Source: Novosphingobium olei (lineage in GTDB: Bacteria > Pseudomonadota > Alphaproteobacteria > Sphingomonadales > Sphingomonadaceae). From it: DNA of 64,000 bases. Below are positions 1 through 9,451 of the stretch, piece after piece. The DNA lies in assembly GCF_012927405.1 (NCBI RefSeq), contig NZ_JABBGM010000004.1:1-64000 (forward strand), read 5' to 3'. How positions within the stretch are numbered: position 1 is the first letter of the stretch; each line of letters starts with the position of its first letter. The notes below the pieces were generated by a model. It was given only the letters and a program-made list of their open reading frames with translations. It had not been told where the DNA came from and searched no databases. The translations under genes and the position numbers were made by a program.

Positions 1-151
1 CGTCGTAGCGAACGGAGTGGACACGGTCGCTGATACTGTTGAAAGACCCCCGTGACTGCAAGCCTTTCGCCATCACACTGGACACAGTTTACATGGACAG
101 TTATGGTATCGGTATTAACATAATTATTATTATCGAACTGGAGCATGTCGC
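1..151. other. Left-edge non-coding stretch before mazG
   Basis: No gene is supported here. The last 50 bases are AT-rich (a TAATTATTATTATCG run near 119-135), which contrasts with the GC-rich surroundings and may hold the mazG promoter, but no clear -35/-10 pair is visible. A short open frame reading in from the left edge stops near position 55 and could be the tail of an upstream gene; it is too short to judge. Confidence 0.4.
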
Positions 152-976
152 GTGGAGCAAGGCCCCCCTGCCAGTCGCAAGGCCCTTTCGAACAACCTCG
201 ATCGCCTGCTGAACATCATGGCGACCCTGCGCAACCCGCAGCGCGGGTGCGAATGGGACAAGGCGCAGACCTTTTCCACCATCGCGCCCTATACGATCGA
301 GGAAGCCTACCAGGTCGCCGACGCGATCGAGCGCAATGACATGGCGGCCCTGCGCGAGGAACTCGGCGACCTCCTGCTCCAGGTCGTGTTCCATTCGCGG
401 ATTGCAGAGGAAGCCGGCACGTTCGGGTTCGATGACGTCGCCGCAGCGATAGCGGACAAGATGGAAGCCCGCCATCCGCACATCTTCGGCACCGCCAGCG
501 CAGATGGCCAGGCCCGCGAGGAACGCTGGGAAGCAGCCAAGGCGGCAGAGCGCGAGGCCAAGGGCGCGACCAGCGCGCTGGACGGCGTCGCCTCCGCCCT
601 TCCTGCACTGATGCGTGCGCAAAAACTGCAGAAGCGTGCCGCCCGCGTAGGCTTCGATTGGCCCGATACAGACACCCCGACGACCAAGCTTGCCGAGGAA
701 GTGGCCGAGCTTGCCGCGGCTGAAACAGACGAGGAACGACTTGCCGAAGCCGGCGATCTTTTGTTCGCCGCGGTGAACGTGGTGCGCAAGTACGGCATTG
801 CGCCTGAAGATGCCTTGCGCTTTGGCAATGCCAAGTTCGAGCGCCGCTTCCGCGCGATGGAGACCCTCGCGGGCGGCGGTTTCGACAGCCTGTCGCTCGA
901 TGCGCAGGAAGCGCTATGGCAACGGGTAAAGGCGGCCGAGCGTGCCGATCAGGCACACCCGCCAGTGGCGGACTAG
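152..976 (+). CDS. mazG: Nucleoside triphosphate pyrophosphohydrolase MazG
   Basis: MazG hydrolyses (d)NTPs to the monophosphate and pyrophosphate, cleaning the nucleotide pool and, in E. coli, lowering (p)ppGpp. The 274-residue product has the two-repeat layout of full-length MazG. The N-terminal repeat has GCEWDKAQTF followed by the metal-binding helix REELGDLLLQVVFH (about residues 65-85). The C-terminal repeat has KLAEEVAELAAAETDEERLAEAGDLLF (first part KLAEEVAEL). The start is a GTG at 152; the next in-frame ATG (218) would remove the first helix. The gene converges on hflX, and the two stop codons share one CTAG. This pairing next to hflX and hfq is common in sphingomonads. Function is confident; the exact start is less so. 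Confidence 0.93.
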   Translation: MEQGPPASRKALSNNLDRLLNIMATLRNPQRGCEWDKAQTFSTIAPYTIEEAYQVADAIERNDMAALREELGDLLLQVVFHSRIAEEAGTFGFDDVAAAIADKMEARHPHIFGTASADGQAREERWEAAKAAEREAKGATSALDGVASALPALMRAQKLQKRAARVGFDWPDTDTPTTKLAEEVAELAAAETDEERLAEAGDLLFAAVNVVRKYGIAPEDALRFGNAKFERRFRAMETLAGGGFDSLSLDAQEALWQRVKAAERADQAHPPVAD

Positions 977-2322
977 ATACGGGTAAACCGTCCCAGATCC
1001 TTGGGGCTCAGCCGTACATTGAGGCGCAGCGACGGCATGCCCGCTTCGTCCTCCACTTGGCGTTCGGACAAGACCTCGCCATGGGCGTGAAGCCAGGCGA
1101 GGCGCTGGCCGTCGCTTAGTGGCACAGTCAGTTCGAGTTCCTGCGCGCCCCCGGTCAGCAGCGAGGAGAGCCGTTCGAGAAGGTCGGTCACCCCCTCCCC
1201 GGTCACCGCCGAGATCGGCACAACCGGCACTTCGGGCACGCCATGAGTGATGAGATCGCGCCGCATGTCGCGCTCGTCAGGCGCGAGCAGGTCCCACTTA
1301 TTCCACGCCTCGATGATCGGCACCAAACTGCCATCCTCCCCGATCACGCCCAGATCGGCGAGGATCTCTTCAACCTCTGCTTTTTGCTGCGCGGTTGCCG
1401 GATTGGAGATATCGCGTACGTGCACGATCACATCGGCGGCGGTTACCTCTTCGAGCGTCGCGCGGAAGGCGGCGACGAGCTGCGTCGGAAGGTCCGAGAT
1501 GAACCCCACGGTATCCGACAGGATCGCCTTTTCGACGCCGGGCAGGCGGATCGCGCGCATTGTCGGATCAAGCGTTGCGAACAACAGGTCTTCGGCCATC
1601 ACGCCCGCGCCGGTCAGGCGGTTGAACAGCGTCGACTTGCCCGCGTTGGTATAGCCTACCAATGCGATGATCGGCCAAGGCGCGCGCTGGCGGCGATCGC
1701 GATGCAGGCCACGCGTGCGCCGCACCTGTTCGAGTTCGCGCCGCAGCCGCGCCATGCGGTTGCGGATCATGCGGCGGTCGGCCTCGATCTGGGTTTCGCC
1801 CGGCCCGCCAAGAAAGCCGAAGCCGCCGCGCTGGCGTTCAAGGTGCGTCCACGATCGCACGAGCCGGCCTGCCTGGTAATCCAAGTGGGCCAGTTCGACC
1901 TGCAGGCGTCCTTCAGCGGTCGCGGCACGCTCGCCGAAGATTTCGAGGATCAAGCCCGTCCGGTCGATGATCTTATGCTTGAGCTTTTCTTCAAGATTGC
2001 GCTGCTGGATCGCCGAGAGCGAGCCGTCGACGATGACGAGTTCGGCCTCGTTCTGCGCCAGCGCGACACCGATGCGCTCCATCTGGCCTTCGCCGAACAA
2101 CGTCGCGGGGCGCACCGCGCGGATCGGCAGCACGAAGGCATCGACGACCTCGATCCCGATGGCGCGGGCAAGGCCCTGCCCCTCTGCCAGCCTCACCTCG
2201 GCATCTTCGCCAAGGCCGCCGCCCTTCTGGCGGATATCTGGCAGAACAACGATGGCTCGCGCGCCGCGGGTCACCTCGCCTTCGAGATCACCCGCGTCGC
2301 GGCCGAATTCAAATGTGCTCAA
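973..2322 (-). CDS. hflX: GTPase HflX
   Basis: HflX is a ribosome-associated GTPase that splits stalled or hibernating ribosomes. The 449-residue protein has the N-terminal HflX domain, a basic coiled region (RRELEQVRRTRGLHRDRR), and a G domain with P-loop GYTNAGKST, the DTVGFI switch II motif and NKWD. A short C-terminal domain follows. The frame opens at a TTG three bases after the hfq stop (TGA at 2326-2328), so it is probably co-transcribed and translationally coupled with hfq, as in many proteobacteria. No good Shine-Dalgarno is visible before the TTG, so the start could be slightly downstream. Its stop overlaps the mazG stop on the other strand. Confidence 0.94.
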   Translation of the reverse strand: MSTFEFGRDAGDLEGEVTRGARAIVVLPDIRQKGGGLGEDAEVRLAEGQGLARAIGIEVVDAFVLPIRAVRPATLFGEGQMERIGVALAQNEAELVIVDGSLSAIQQRNLEEKLKHKIIDRTGLILEIFGERAATAEGRLQVELAHLDYQAGRLVRSWTHLERQRGGFGFLGGPGETQIEADRRMIRNRMARLRRELEQVRRTRGLHRDRRQRAPWPIIALVGYTNAGKSTLFNRLTGAGVMAEDLLFATLDPTMRAIRLPGVEKAILSDTVGFISDLPTQLVAAFRATLEEVTAADVIVHVRDISNPATAQQKAEVEEILADLGVIGEDGSLVPIIEAWNKWDLLAPDERDMRRDLITHGVPEVPVVPISAVTGEGVTDLLERLSSLLTGGAQELELTVPLSDGQRLAWLHAHGEVLSERQVEDEAGMPSLRLNVRLSPKDLGRFTRI

Positions 2323-2325
2323 AGG

Positions 2326-2922
2326 TCAGGTGCTCTCGCCGTCCCAGTCGCCCGACAGGTCGACATGGCCCGCAGGCTGGATGGTCGACACCGCGTGCTT
2401 GTAGGCAAGCTGGACATAGCCTTCGCGTTCGAGCAGCATGCAGAACAGATCGTACGAGGCGACCTTGCCTTGGAGCATGACGCCGTTGACGAGGAACATC
2501 GTGACCTGGACCCCGGCATCGCGCACGCTGGACAGGAAGACTTCCTGCAGCAGGCGCTTCTTGCCGTTGTCGTCCCCGCCGCCCTGAAAGTGAGCGACCG
2601 AAAGTTGCTGGCCGGGCATGATCGTGCTGATCGCGTGCTTGTAGACGAGCTGGGACTGCCCATCACGACGAAGCAGGATCGAGAAGTTGTCGAACCAGGT
2701 CACGATGCCCTGCAGCTTCACGCCCTTCACCAGGAACATGGTGACAGGAATCTTGTTCTTGCGCAGGTGGTTGAGGAACAGGTCCTGCAGGTTCTGGCCC
2801 TTGCCTCCCGAAGGTCCGGCCGATGGCGACGGAGCAGCGGTCGAAGAAGCTGCAGGTGCCGCTTCATTGGCGGGTTCGGCCGCCTTGGAACGAGGGCGGG
2901 CAGAGAGGGTCCGTCCGGTCAT
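2326..2922 (-). CDS. hfq: RNA chaperone Hfq with two Hfq domains in tandem
   Basis: Hfq binds sRNAs and A-rich mRNA sites and promotes their pairing. At 198 residues this is about twice the usual alphaproteobacterial length (about 80). Residues 1-43 are a low-complexity Ala/Pro/Ser arm. Residues 44-107 form one Hfq/Sm fold ([18 protein letters not shown], Sm2-like YKHAIST at 94-100). Residues 123-187 form a second ([18 protein letters not shown] at 174-180). A Gly/Asp linker separates them. The two copies are clearly homologous but diverged, so this is an old fusion rather than a fresh repeat. A ring of three chains would reproduce the usual six Sm folds (inference). A strong AAGGAG precedes the ATG. 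The gene sits between ntrX and hflX, the usual hfq-hflX pairing. Confidence 0.95.
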   Translation of the reverse strand: MTGRTLSARPRSKAAEPANEAAPAASSTAAPSPSAGPSGGKGQNLQDLFLNHLRKNKIPVTMFLVKGVKLQGIVTWFDNFSILLRRDGQSQLVYKHAISTIMPGQQLSVAHFQGGGDDNGKKRLLQEVFLSSVRDAGVQVTMFLVNGVMLQGKVASYDLFCMLLEREGYVQLAYKHAVSTIQPAGHVDLSGDWDGEST

Positions 2923-3094
2923 GATGTGACTCCTTCGTATTGGCGCGGCCTTTATGCTGACCGTCGCGATCTGGCCTCGGTCTCCCGAATCTGGATCGGG
3001 AAACCTTGGCCGGGTTCAATGACAACTTATTGCCCGATGCCCTGCGGGTAAACATGTAAGTTCCACCACGGTTCCGGCGGCCTTGGCGGGATCG

Positions 3095-4483
3095 CTATTC
3101 GTCGTCGTCCTCGTCCTCGCGCCGCTCGGCCATGCCGAGCAGCTTGAGTTTTCGATGCAAGGCCGACCGCTCCATGCCGATGAAGCTGGCGGTCTTTGAA
3201 ATGTTGCCGGAAAATCGCCGGATCTGGACTTTCAAATATTCGCGCTCGAAATTCTCCCGCGCTTCGCGCAACGGCACGCCCATCAGCGCGGACGAGGTGT
3301 TACCGCCTCCGAAGCGCGTGCTGACGATTTCGGAGGGCAGCATGTCGGCCTCGATCCGTTCGAGGCGGTCGCGCGGGGCGAGGATGATCGTGCGTTCGAC
3401 GACATTGCGCAGCTGCCGCACATTGCCCGGCCAGTCATAGGCCTGCAGCGCGGCCATCGCCTCGGCCGAAACGACCGGCGGCGCAATCCCCTGCTCGCTC
3501 GCATAACGGGTGAAGAAGTGATCGATCAGCGAGGGAATGTCGTCGCGGCGTTCGTTGAGCGGTGGGATCGTGACGGGGACGACATTAAGGCGATAGTACA
3601 GGTCTTCGCGAAAGCGCCGCTCGGCAATTTCCTTCTCGAGCGGGCGCGACGTCGATGAAACCACGCGCACGTCGACCCTGATCTGGCGATTGCCGCCAAC
3701 GCGGACAAAGGCCTGATCGGTCAGCACCCGCAGGATGCGCGCCTGGCTGGAGGCCGGCATATCGGCAACTTCGTCGAGGAACAGTGTCCCGCCGTCTGCC
3801 ATCTCCAGCAGCCCTGCCCGCACCAGCTTGCCATCGGCCTCTTCGCCGAACAGTTCCTGCTCGAATCGTTCGGGAGTGATCCGGGCGGCGCTTACGGTGA
3901 CGAAGGCGCTCTGCGCACGCGGGCTCCACGAATGGAGCAGACGCGCGGCCACTTCCTTGCCCGCTCCAGCCGGGCCCGTGATCAGAAGCCGGCTGCCGGT
4001 GTTGGCCACGCGCTTCAGGGTTGCGCGAACCGCGTTGATCGACGCGCTGTTGCCGGTGAATTCGTCGGCAATGGCAAAGCCTTCGCGCAGGCGCTGGTTT
4101 TCGCGCCGCAACCGTTCTGTTTCGGTGGCCCTTTCGACCAGCAGCAAGAGGCGTTCGGCCTCGAACGGCTTCTCGATGAAGTCCATGGCGCCACGACTGA
4201 TCGCGGAAACCGCCGTGTCGATATTGCCGTGGCCTGAGAAGATCAGGACGGGAAGCTCGGGCTCGCGCTTCTTGATCTCGTCGAGCACTTCCAGTCCGTC
4301 CATCGGGCTACCGTGCAGCCAGACATCGAGCAGCACCAGGCTGGGGCGGCGCTCGTCGATCGCGGCCAGCGCCGCGGTGCTGTCCGCCGCCGTGCGACAG
4401 CCATAGCCTTCGTCGCTCAGCACGCCAGCGACCAGTTCGCGAATATCGCGCTCGTCATCGACGATGAGGATATCGAGTGCCAT
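3095..4483 (-). CDS. ntrX: Response regulator NtrX (AAA+, lacks the GAFTGA loop)
   Basis: NtrX is the response regulator paired with the NtrY kinase, tied in alphaproteobacteria to nitrogen metabolism, redox and cell-envelope control. It has a receiver domain with phospho-acceptor Asp53 in LLDVWL, an AAA+ domain with Walker A GPAGAGKE and Walker B TLFLDEVADMP, and a C-terminal Fis-type helix-turn-helix (FSGNISKTASFIGMERSALH). Between ELFGEEADGK and LLEMADGGT the sigma54-contacting GAFTGA loop is missing, so it probably does not activate sigma54 promoters. The ATG at 4483 has AGGA eight bases upstream and starts MALDILIVDDE. An in-frame GTG at 4510 overlapping the ntrY stop would add nine residues but lacks such a site. 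Confidence 0.94.
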   Translation of the reverse strand: MALDILIVDDERDIRELVAGVLSDEGYGCRTAADSTAALAAIDERRPSLVLLDVWLHGSPMDGLEVLDEIKKREPELPVLIFSGHGNIDTAVSAISRGAMDFIEKPFEAERLLLLVERATETERLRRENQRLREGFAIADEFTGNSASINAVRATLKRVANTGSRLLITGPAGAGKEVAARLLHSWSPRAQSAFVTVSAARITPERFEQELFGEEADGKLVRAGLLEMADGGTLFLDEVADMPASSQARILRVLTDQAFVRVGGNRQIRVDVRVVSSTSRPLEKEIAERRFREDLYYRLNVVPVTIPPLNERRDDIPSLIDHFFTRYASEQGIAPPVVSAEAMAALQAYDWPGNVRQLRNVVERTIILAPRDRLERIEADMLPSEIVSTRFGGGNTSSALMGVPLREARENFEREYLKVQIRRFSGNISKTASFIGMERSALHRKLKLLGMAERREDEDDDE

Positions 4484-4506
4484 GCCAGAATTCCTGCGGT
4501 TGTCGG

Positions 4507-6750
4507 TCACAACGCCATCGGCGCGGACGCCGAGGCCGGATCAGATAGGTTGGAAACGAGCGGATTGCGGGCGAAGCGCATGATTACCCGGGTGCCGCCG
4601 CCGGGTTCGTTGGCGAACTGCATCTCGCCGCCATGTTCCTCGACGATCTTGTTGACGATGGCGAGGCCAAGGCCGGTGCCCTTCTCGCGCGTGGTCATGT
4701 ACGGTTCGAGGATGCGCTCGCGATCGACCGGAAGGCCGACGCCGTTGTCGGCGACCGCAACGGTGACCGATTGCGCATCGCCTGCAAGCGATACGGCGAT
4801 GCGGCCCTTGTAAGCGCCCACTTCGACTTTTGCTCGCTGTTCAATGGCTTCGAGGGCATTCTTGAGGACATTGGTCATTGCCTGACCCACCTGGTGGCGA
4901 TCCGCCTCAAACACCATACCCCCCTCGCCCGTGAACGAATAGTCAATCTCCGGATGGGCAACCTCCTGCAGGAACAGGGCCTGCCGCACGAGATCGCTCG
5001 CATCCTCGTTGCGGAACACGGGCTTGGGCAGGCGCGCAAACGACGAGAATTCGTCCACCATCTTGCGCAAGTCGCCGACCTGGCGGATGATCGTGGCGGT
5101 CAACTCCTCGAACAATTCCGGATCGGTCTCGATCTGCCGGCGATAACGCCGCTTGAGCCGCTCGGTGGCCAGCTGGATCGGCGTGAGCGGATTCTTGATT
5201 TCGTGGGCGATGCGGCGAGCAACATCGGACCACGCGGCGCGCCGCTGATCGAGGAGCTGCCGCGTGATGTCTTCGAACGTGACCACATGGCCGGTCGTGT
5301 CGTGCGTCACCTTGACGGCGAGCGTCAGCAGGTCGCCGTTCTTGGAATAGTGGACCAGCCCGCTCGGATCGCCCGATTCCACCAGTTGCGCCAGTTGAGG
5401 GGCGATTTCGGCAAGCGGCGTGCCAACGAGATCCTTCGCATCGGGATCGCGCAGCAGCTTCTGGGCCGAGCTGTTGATCAGGCGGATGGCGCCTTCCTTG
5501 TCGATCGAGACGATCCCGGCGGTGATCGATTCGACGACCGCCTCGATGAACGCCCGCCGCACTTCAAGCTGCGCATTGGCGCTGACCAGCGCTTGCGTCT
5601 GGCCTTCGAGCTGCGCCGTCATCCGGTTGAAGGCCCGCGTCAGCAGGCCAACTTCGTCGGTTCCGCTATGGGGCGTCACCCGCATCGAAAAATTGCCGCT
5701 GCCGACGTTGCGCGCGGCCGAAACCAGCTCCACCAGCGGTGCGACCTGGCGGTCGGCGAACCGCAGCGCCACCCAAACTGCAAGCGAGACCAGTGCGAGG
5801 CTGATGCCGAAAAGCGCCAAGTTGAAGCGCAGCTGCAGCGCACGGGCACGGCGTGTGAGGACATCGTATGCCTTCAGCACCGACTGCGCCCGCTGCCACT
5901 GGTTGAGCGCAAGCGCATCGGAGTTGCGCGCGACGTAGAGGTAGATGCCGCGCGTGCGATCGACCGGCGTGACCGCCTCGATCCGTTCCGCCGAAGCATT
6001 GACGACGACAGGTTCGCCGGCATCGATCTTCTGCAGTTCATCAGGCGTGATGCGCTGGCGATCGTCGTTCGAATTGGGATCGACGATCGCCGCCGTGCGC
6101 AGCGTTCCGTCGGGCCGGCGCTCAACGAGCGCGGATTCGTTGAGCTTGCGGTTGATGACCTGCCAGGAATAGCCTTCGGCGAAGTCCTGGCTGGTGATCG
6201 GCGCCTGGGCCAGATAATCGCGCAGGTCGCCGGCCATCGCGACGCTCTCGTTGCCCACGTCGCGCAGCTTGTCGGCGTAGTAGCCGCGCGCCAGATTGTT
6301 GGCGTTTTCTAGCATTCCGCGCGAATTGTCCGAGAACCAGAACTCTACGCCCGACTGGAACAGCAGCGAGGCGAACAGCACGACAAGCAGGGTCGGGATC
6401 GCTGCGATCAGCGAAAACAGCCAGACAAGCCGCAGATGCAGCCGGCCACTGCTGCCAAGGACGCTCTTCGAGGCGCGGCGCAGCGCGATCCTTCGGCCGA
6501 ACAGCACGATCAAGGCCATCGCCGGCACAAGCGTGCCGATCAGGAGGCTCGACGTGATCCGCGAAGGAAGCAGCTGGTTCGCCGCGGTGTTGGCGCTGAA
6601 TGTGCTCCAACTGACCCACAGGGCCACCGCGAGAATGAAGACCGCGGTTAGCTCGAGCAGCAGGAAGACGTTGGCCCTGCGCAGCGTCACGAGCAGCCTG
6701 CGCCACCATCTTGGCGAGCGGCGTGACTCGGATCGGAGTTGCTGCATCAT
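4507..6750 (-). CDS. ntrY: Membrane sensor histidine kinase NtrY
   Basis: NtrY is the inner-membrane kinase for NtrX. The 747-residue protein has three hydrophobic segments near the N terminus (about residues 30-55, 70-90 and 105-130), a periplasmic loop of roughly 150 residues, and a fourth membrane segment (about 310-330). A HAMP linker, a PAS domain, the HisKA box with phospho-accepting His in [12 protein letters not shown], and a HATPase domain (DNGVGLP, GTGLGLAIV) follow. Its stop lies just before ntrX, with only about 24 bases to the preferred ntrX ATG. The 74-base gap from ntrC suggests either readthrough from ntrBC or a weak promoter of its own. The periplasmic ligand, if any, cannot be read from the sequence. 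Confidence 0.94.
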   Translation of the reverse strand: MMQQLRSESRRSPRWWRRLLVTLRRANVFLLLELTAVFILAVALWVSWSTFSANTAANQLLPSRITSSLLIGTLVPAMALIVLFGRRIALRRASKSVLGSSGRLHLRLVWLFSLIAAIPTLLVVLFASLLFQSGVEFWFSDNSRGMLENANNLARGYYADKLRDVGNESVAMAGDLRDYLAQAPITSQDFAEGYSWQVINRKLNESALVERRPDGTLRTAAIVDPNSNDDRQRITPDELQKIDAGEPVVVNASAERIEAVTPVDRTRGIYLYVARNSDALALNQWQRAQSVLKAYDVLTRRARALQLRFNLALFGISLALVSLAVWVALRFADRQVAPLVELVSAARNVGSGNFSMRVTPHSGTDEVGLLTRAFNRMTAQLEGQTQALVSANAQLEVRRAFIEAVVESITAGIVSIDKEGAIRLINSSAQKLLRDPDAKDLVGTPLAEIAPQLAQLVESGDPSGLVHYSKNGDLLTLAVKVTHDTTGHVVTFEDITRQLLDQRRAAWSDVARRIAHEIKNPLTPIQLATERLKRRYRRQIETDPELFEELTATIIRQVGDLRKMVDEFSSFARLPKPVFRNEDASDLVRQALFLQEVAHPEIDYSFTGEGGMVFEADRHQVGQAMTNVLKNALEAIEQRAKVEVGAYKGRIAVSLAGDAQSVTVAVADNGVGLPVDRERILEPYMTTREKGTGLGLAIVNKIVEEHGGEMQFANEPGGGTRVIMRFARNPLVSNLSDPASASAPMAL

Positions 6751-6824
6751 AGTGGCCTACAAACAACACCCATGTTGCTTGTTTGCAAGGCATTTACGCG
6801 CGGATGCCCTTTGGGCGGGGCAAG

Positions 6825-8258
6825 TTAGGGCTTTGCGAGCGCTACTTCCGGTACAATATCTAATTCGCTCAACCGCTTGCGCAAGGTGTTGCGATTGATG
6901 CCGAGCAACTGCGCCGCGCGTAGCTGGTTTCCGCCGGTGGTCGACAGGGCGTGGAGGAACAGTGGGCGCTCGAAGGCAGCAAGCGCCTCGTCGTAGAGTG
7001 CGCCGGGTTGCGGGCGGGCTACGGCCAGCCAGCTCGCGAGTGCTTCCCCGAAGTCCGCCTGCCGCGTGGGCTCGCCGTCGTCAGGCGTGTGTGCACCACC
7101 GTCGCCGGCCAGCAGCGGCTCGATGGTGCTCGTATCGATCACCTCGTCGCGGGCCAGCAAGGCCAGACGATAGATGAAATTTCGCAGTTCCCGAACGTTG
7201 CCACGCCACGGCTGCCGGGCCAGCAGCGCAGCCCCCGCAGCTGTCAGCGACCGGCGCGGCAGACCCTCACTCGCCGCCAGCGCGAGAAAGTGCCGCGACA
7301 GGGCTTCGATATCGTCGGCCCGTTCCCTGAGCGGGGGAAGCTCGATCGGCACCACCGCGATGCGGTAATATAGGTCTTCGCGAAACTGGCCCGCTGCGAT
7401 CATCGGCACAAGATCGCGGTTGGTCGCTGCCACGATCCGGCAATCGAGCGTGATCTCCTCCGTACCGCCGACCCGGCGAATGCGGCCCGACTGCAGGGCG
7501 CGGAGCAGGCGAGTCTGGGCCTGCATCGGCATGTCGCCGATCTCGTCGAGGAACAGGGTACCCCCGCCTGCCTGCTCGAACTTGCCGATGTGGCGGGCGT
7601 GCGCGCCGGTGAACGCGCCCTTTTCGTGACCGAAAAGCTCGCTTTCGATCAGCTCGGCCGGAATGGCGGCGGTGTTGACCGCGATGAACGGCCCCTGCGC
7701 GCGGTTGCCGAGCTGGTGGATCGCTTCTGCCACCAGTTCCTTGCCCGTGCCGGATTCGCCCAAGATCAGCACGGTCAGATCGTTGCGCAGCACGCGCGTG
7801 ATCATGCGGTAGACGGCCTGCATCGCCGGACTGCGGCCGACCAGCGGCAGTGCCTGCGGCTCGTCCGAAGCTTCGCCAGAGCCTTCGGCATTATGGCTCG
7901 ACCCGATGGCCTGGCGGACCGTGCGGACCAGTTCTTCGAGATCGAAGGGCTTGGGAAAATACTCGAACGCGCCGGTATCACTGGCCCGCACGGCAGTATC
8001 GAGCGTGTTCTGGGCACTGAGGATGATGACCTGCATCTGCGGGCAGTTCAGACGCACCCGGCCAAGGCTTTCGATCCCATCACCATCGGTGAGCATGACG
8101 TCGGTCAGCATCAGACCATAGGCTCTGTCCGCCAGCAGCCGGTCGCGTTCGGCGATCGAATCGCACCGGTCGACCTTGAAACCCTCGGCCTCGAGCGCGG
8201 CGGTGATGACGATGGCGATCGAGGCGTCATCCTCGACGAGCAGGATCGACTTCTTCAC
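6825..8258 (-). CDS. ntrC: Nitrogen regulator NtrC (sigma54 activator)
   Basis: NtrC activates sigma54 promoters for nitrogen assimilation when phosphorylated by NtrB. The 477-residue protein has a receiver domain with phospho-acceptor Asp53 (LMLTDVM). Its AAA+ domain has Walker A GESGTGKE, an intact GAFTGAH loop for sigma54 contact and Walker B TLFLDEIGDMP. A Fis-type helix-turn-helix ends the chain (GGNQLRAAQLLGINRNTLRKR). Its start overlaps the ntrB stop by four bases. The intact GAFTGA contrasts with the neighbouring NtrX, which lacks it. Confidence 0.96.
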   Translation of the reverse strand: MKKSILLVEDDASIAIVITAALEAEGFKVDRCDSIAERDRLLADRAYGLMLTDVMLTDGDGIESLGRVRLNCPQMQVIILSAQNTLDTAVRASDTGAFEYFPKPFDLEELVRTVRQAIGSSHNAEGSGEASDEPQALPLVGRSPAMQAVYRMITRVLRNDLTVLILGESGTGKELVAEAIHQLGNRAQGPFIAVNTAAIPAELIESELFGHEKGAFTGAHARHIGKFEQAGGGTLFLDEIGDMPMQAQTRLLRALQSGRIRRVGGTEEITLDCRIVAATNRDLVPMIAAGQFREDLYYRIAVVPIELPPLRERADDIEALSRHFLALAASEGLPRRSLTAAGAALLARQPWRGNVRELRNFIYRLALLARDEVIDTSTIEPLLAGDGGAHTPDDGEPTRQADFGEALASWLAVARPQPGALYDEALAAFERPLFLHALSTTGGNQLRAAQLLGINRNTLRKRLSELDIVPEVALAKP

Positions 8259-9451
8259 TTGGCTGCCTCTCCCACCGCTTCGACCGGCACCGTTCCCGCA
8301 ACGGGCAGGTGCAGACGGAAGTGCGTCCAGCCCTTGCCCTCGTCGCGATCGTGCGAAATCCGCCCGTGCATCTCGCGCACCAGTTTCTGCACGAGCGCGA
8401 GGCCGAGCCCTTGGCCGCTCTTCTTGGCGGTGACGAAAGGTTCGAAGATATGGTCGCGAAGCGCAGGGTCGATGCCCGGCCCGTTGTCACTCACCCGCAG
8501 TTCGATCGGTAGGCGCAGCGGCTTGCCCCCCGGCCCCGCGTGAAGCTGGATGCCGCTGGCAAAGCGCGTGCGCACGGCGATGCGTGGCGGCGTGCTGCCT
8601 TCGCAGGCCTCTCGCGCGTTGGTCATCAGGTTGAGCAGGACCTGCACCAGCGCATCCGGGTTGGCCATGATCGGCGGGAGCGAGGGATCGAACTCTTCCT
8701 CCACGACCACTTTTCCGCTGCTGGATGCGGCAATGATGGCCTGCGCGTGACGCACGGCTTCGTGCAGGTTGCAAGGCACCGCCGGCTCCTGGCTGCGCCG
8801 CGAAAGCGACTGCATCTGGTCGATCAGCTTGGCGATGCGATCGACTTCCGCCGTGATCAGCCCGGTCAACGCCTTGTCCGAGCCTTCGAGCTTGCGATCG
8901 AGCAATTGCGCGGCGCCGCGGATGCCGGCCAGCGGGTTCTTGATTTCGTGGGCGAGGACCTCCGGCGCGCGGAGCGCCACCCCTTCGCCGCCGCCAGAGC
9001 CGCCCCCATCGCCGGACAGCGCGTCGACCCCCAGCACTTCGTGCAGGATCAGCATCTGCCAGCCCGGCGAATGGGTTACCGGTGACGTCATCACGTCGAA
9101 ACGCCGCGCAGGTTCGCGCAGCACGCGCACTTGCGCATCTCGCGCGAACAGCTGTGCCTCGCCCTCAGCCAGGCGGCCGAGGATGAGCGGCTCGTCAAAT
9201 TCGAAGATTTCGGCCACGTTGCGACCGATCAGGCGGCGTGCGCCCTTGCCGGCCAACTGCTCGGCCGCCGGGTTCACCGACGAAACAACCAGATCCGGGC
9301 CCAGCAGGAAGACCGCGAGCGGAAGGCTGGCGACAAGACGCTTGGGATCGGGCCGATGCCCTTCCCGCCGCGTCTCGCCCGGCAGGCTCACGGCCGCTGG
9401 ATCACGCGGCGGCGCGCCGGTCGACATGGTCTGCATCGAGAAGGCGCCCAT
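8255..9451 (-). CDS. ntrB: Nitrogen sensor kinase/phosphatase NtrB
   Basis: NtrB is the soluble kinase/phosphatase that controls NtrC and is itself gated by PII (GlnB). It has an N-terminal PAS-like domain ([23 protein letters not shown]), a HisKA box with the phospho-accepting His in [15 protein letters not shown], and a HATPase domain ([21 protein letters not shown]). No membrane segment is visible, as expected. The frame opens at an ATG at 9451, overlapping the dusB 3' end by 50 bases. In-frame ATGs at 9436 and 9427 are equally plausible because none has a clear ribosome-binding site. Overlap with dusB (the classical nifR3-ntrB arrangement) implies a single dusB-ntrBC transcript. Confidence 0.94.
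   Translation of the reverse strand: MGAFSMQTMSTGAPPRDPAAVSLPGETRREGHRPDPKRLVASLPLAVFLLGPDLVVSSVNPAAEQLAGKGARRLIGRNVAEIFEFDEPLILGRLAEGEAQLFARDAQVRVLREPARRFDVMTSPVTHSPGWQMLILHEVLGVDALSGDGGGSGGGEGVALRAPEVLAHEIKNPLAGIRGAAQLLDRKLEGSDKALTGLITAEVDRIAKLIDQMQSLSRRSQEPAVPCNLHEAVRHAQAIIAASSSGKVVVEEEFDPSLPPIMANPDALVQVLLNLMTNAREACEGSTPPRIAVRTRFASGIQLHAGPGGKPLRLPIELRVSDNGPGIDPALRDHIFEPFVTAKKSGQGLGLALVQKLVREMHGRISHDRDEGKGWTHFRLHLPVAGTVPVEAVGEAAK

Noticed and set aside
1243..3051. A 602-codon open frame opposite hflX and hfq
   Set aside because: It is antisense to two well-defined genes; long opposite frames are common in GC-rich DNA with strong third-position bias, and the translation has no recognisable domain.
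4633..6312. A 559-codon open frame opposite ntrY
   Set aside because: It is antisense to a clear histidine kinase and its translation is rich in His/Arg/Asp without domain features.
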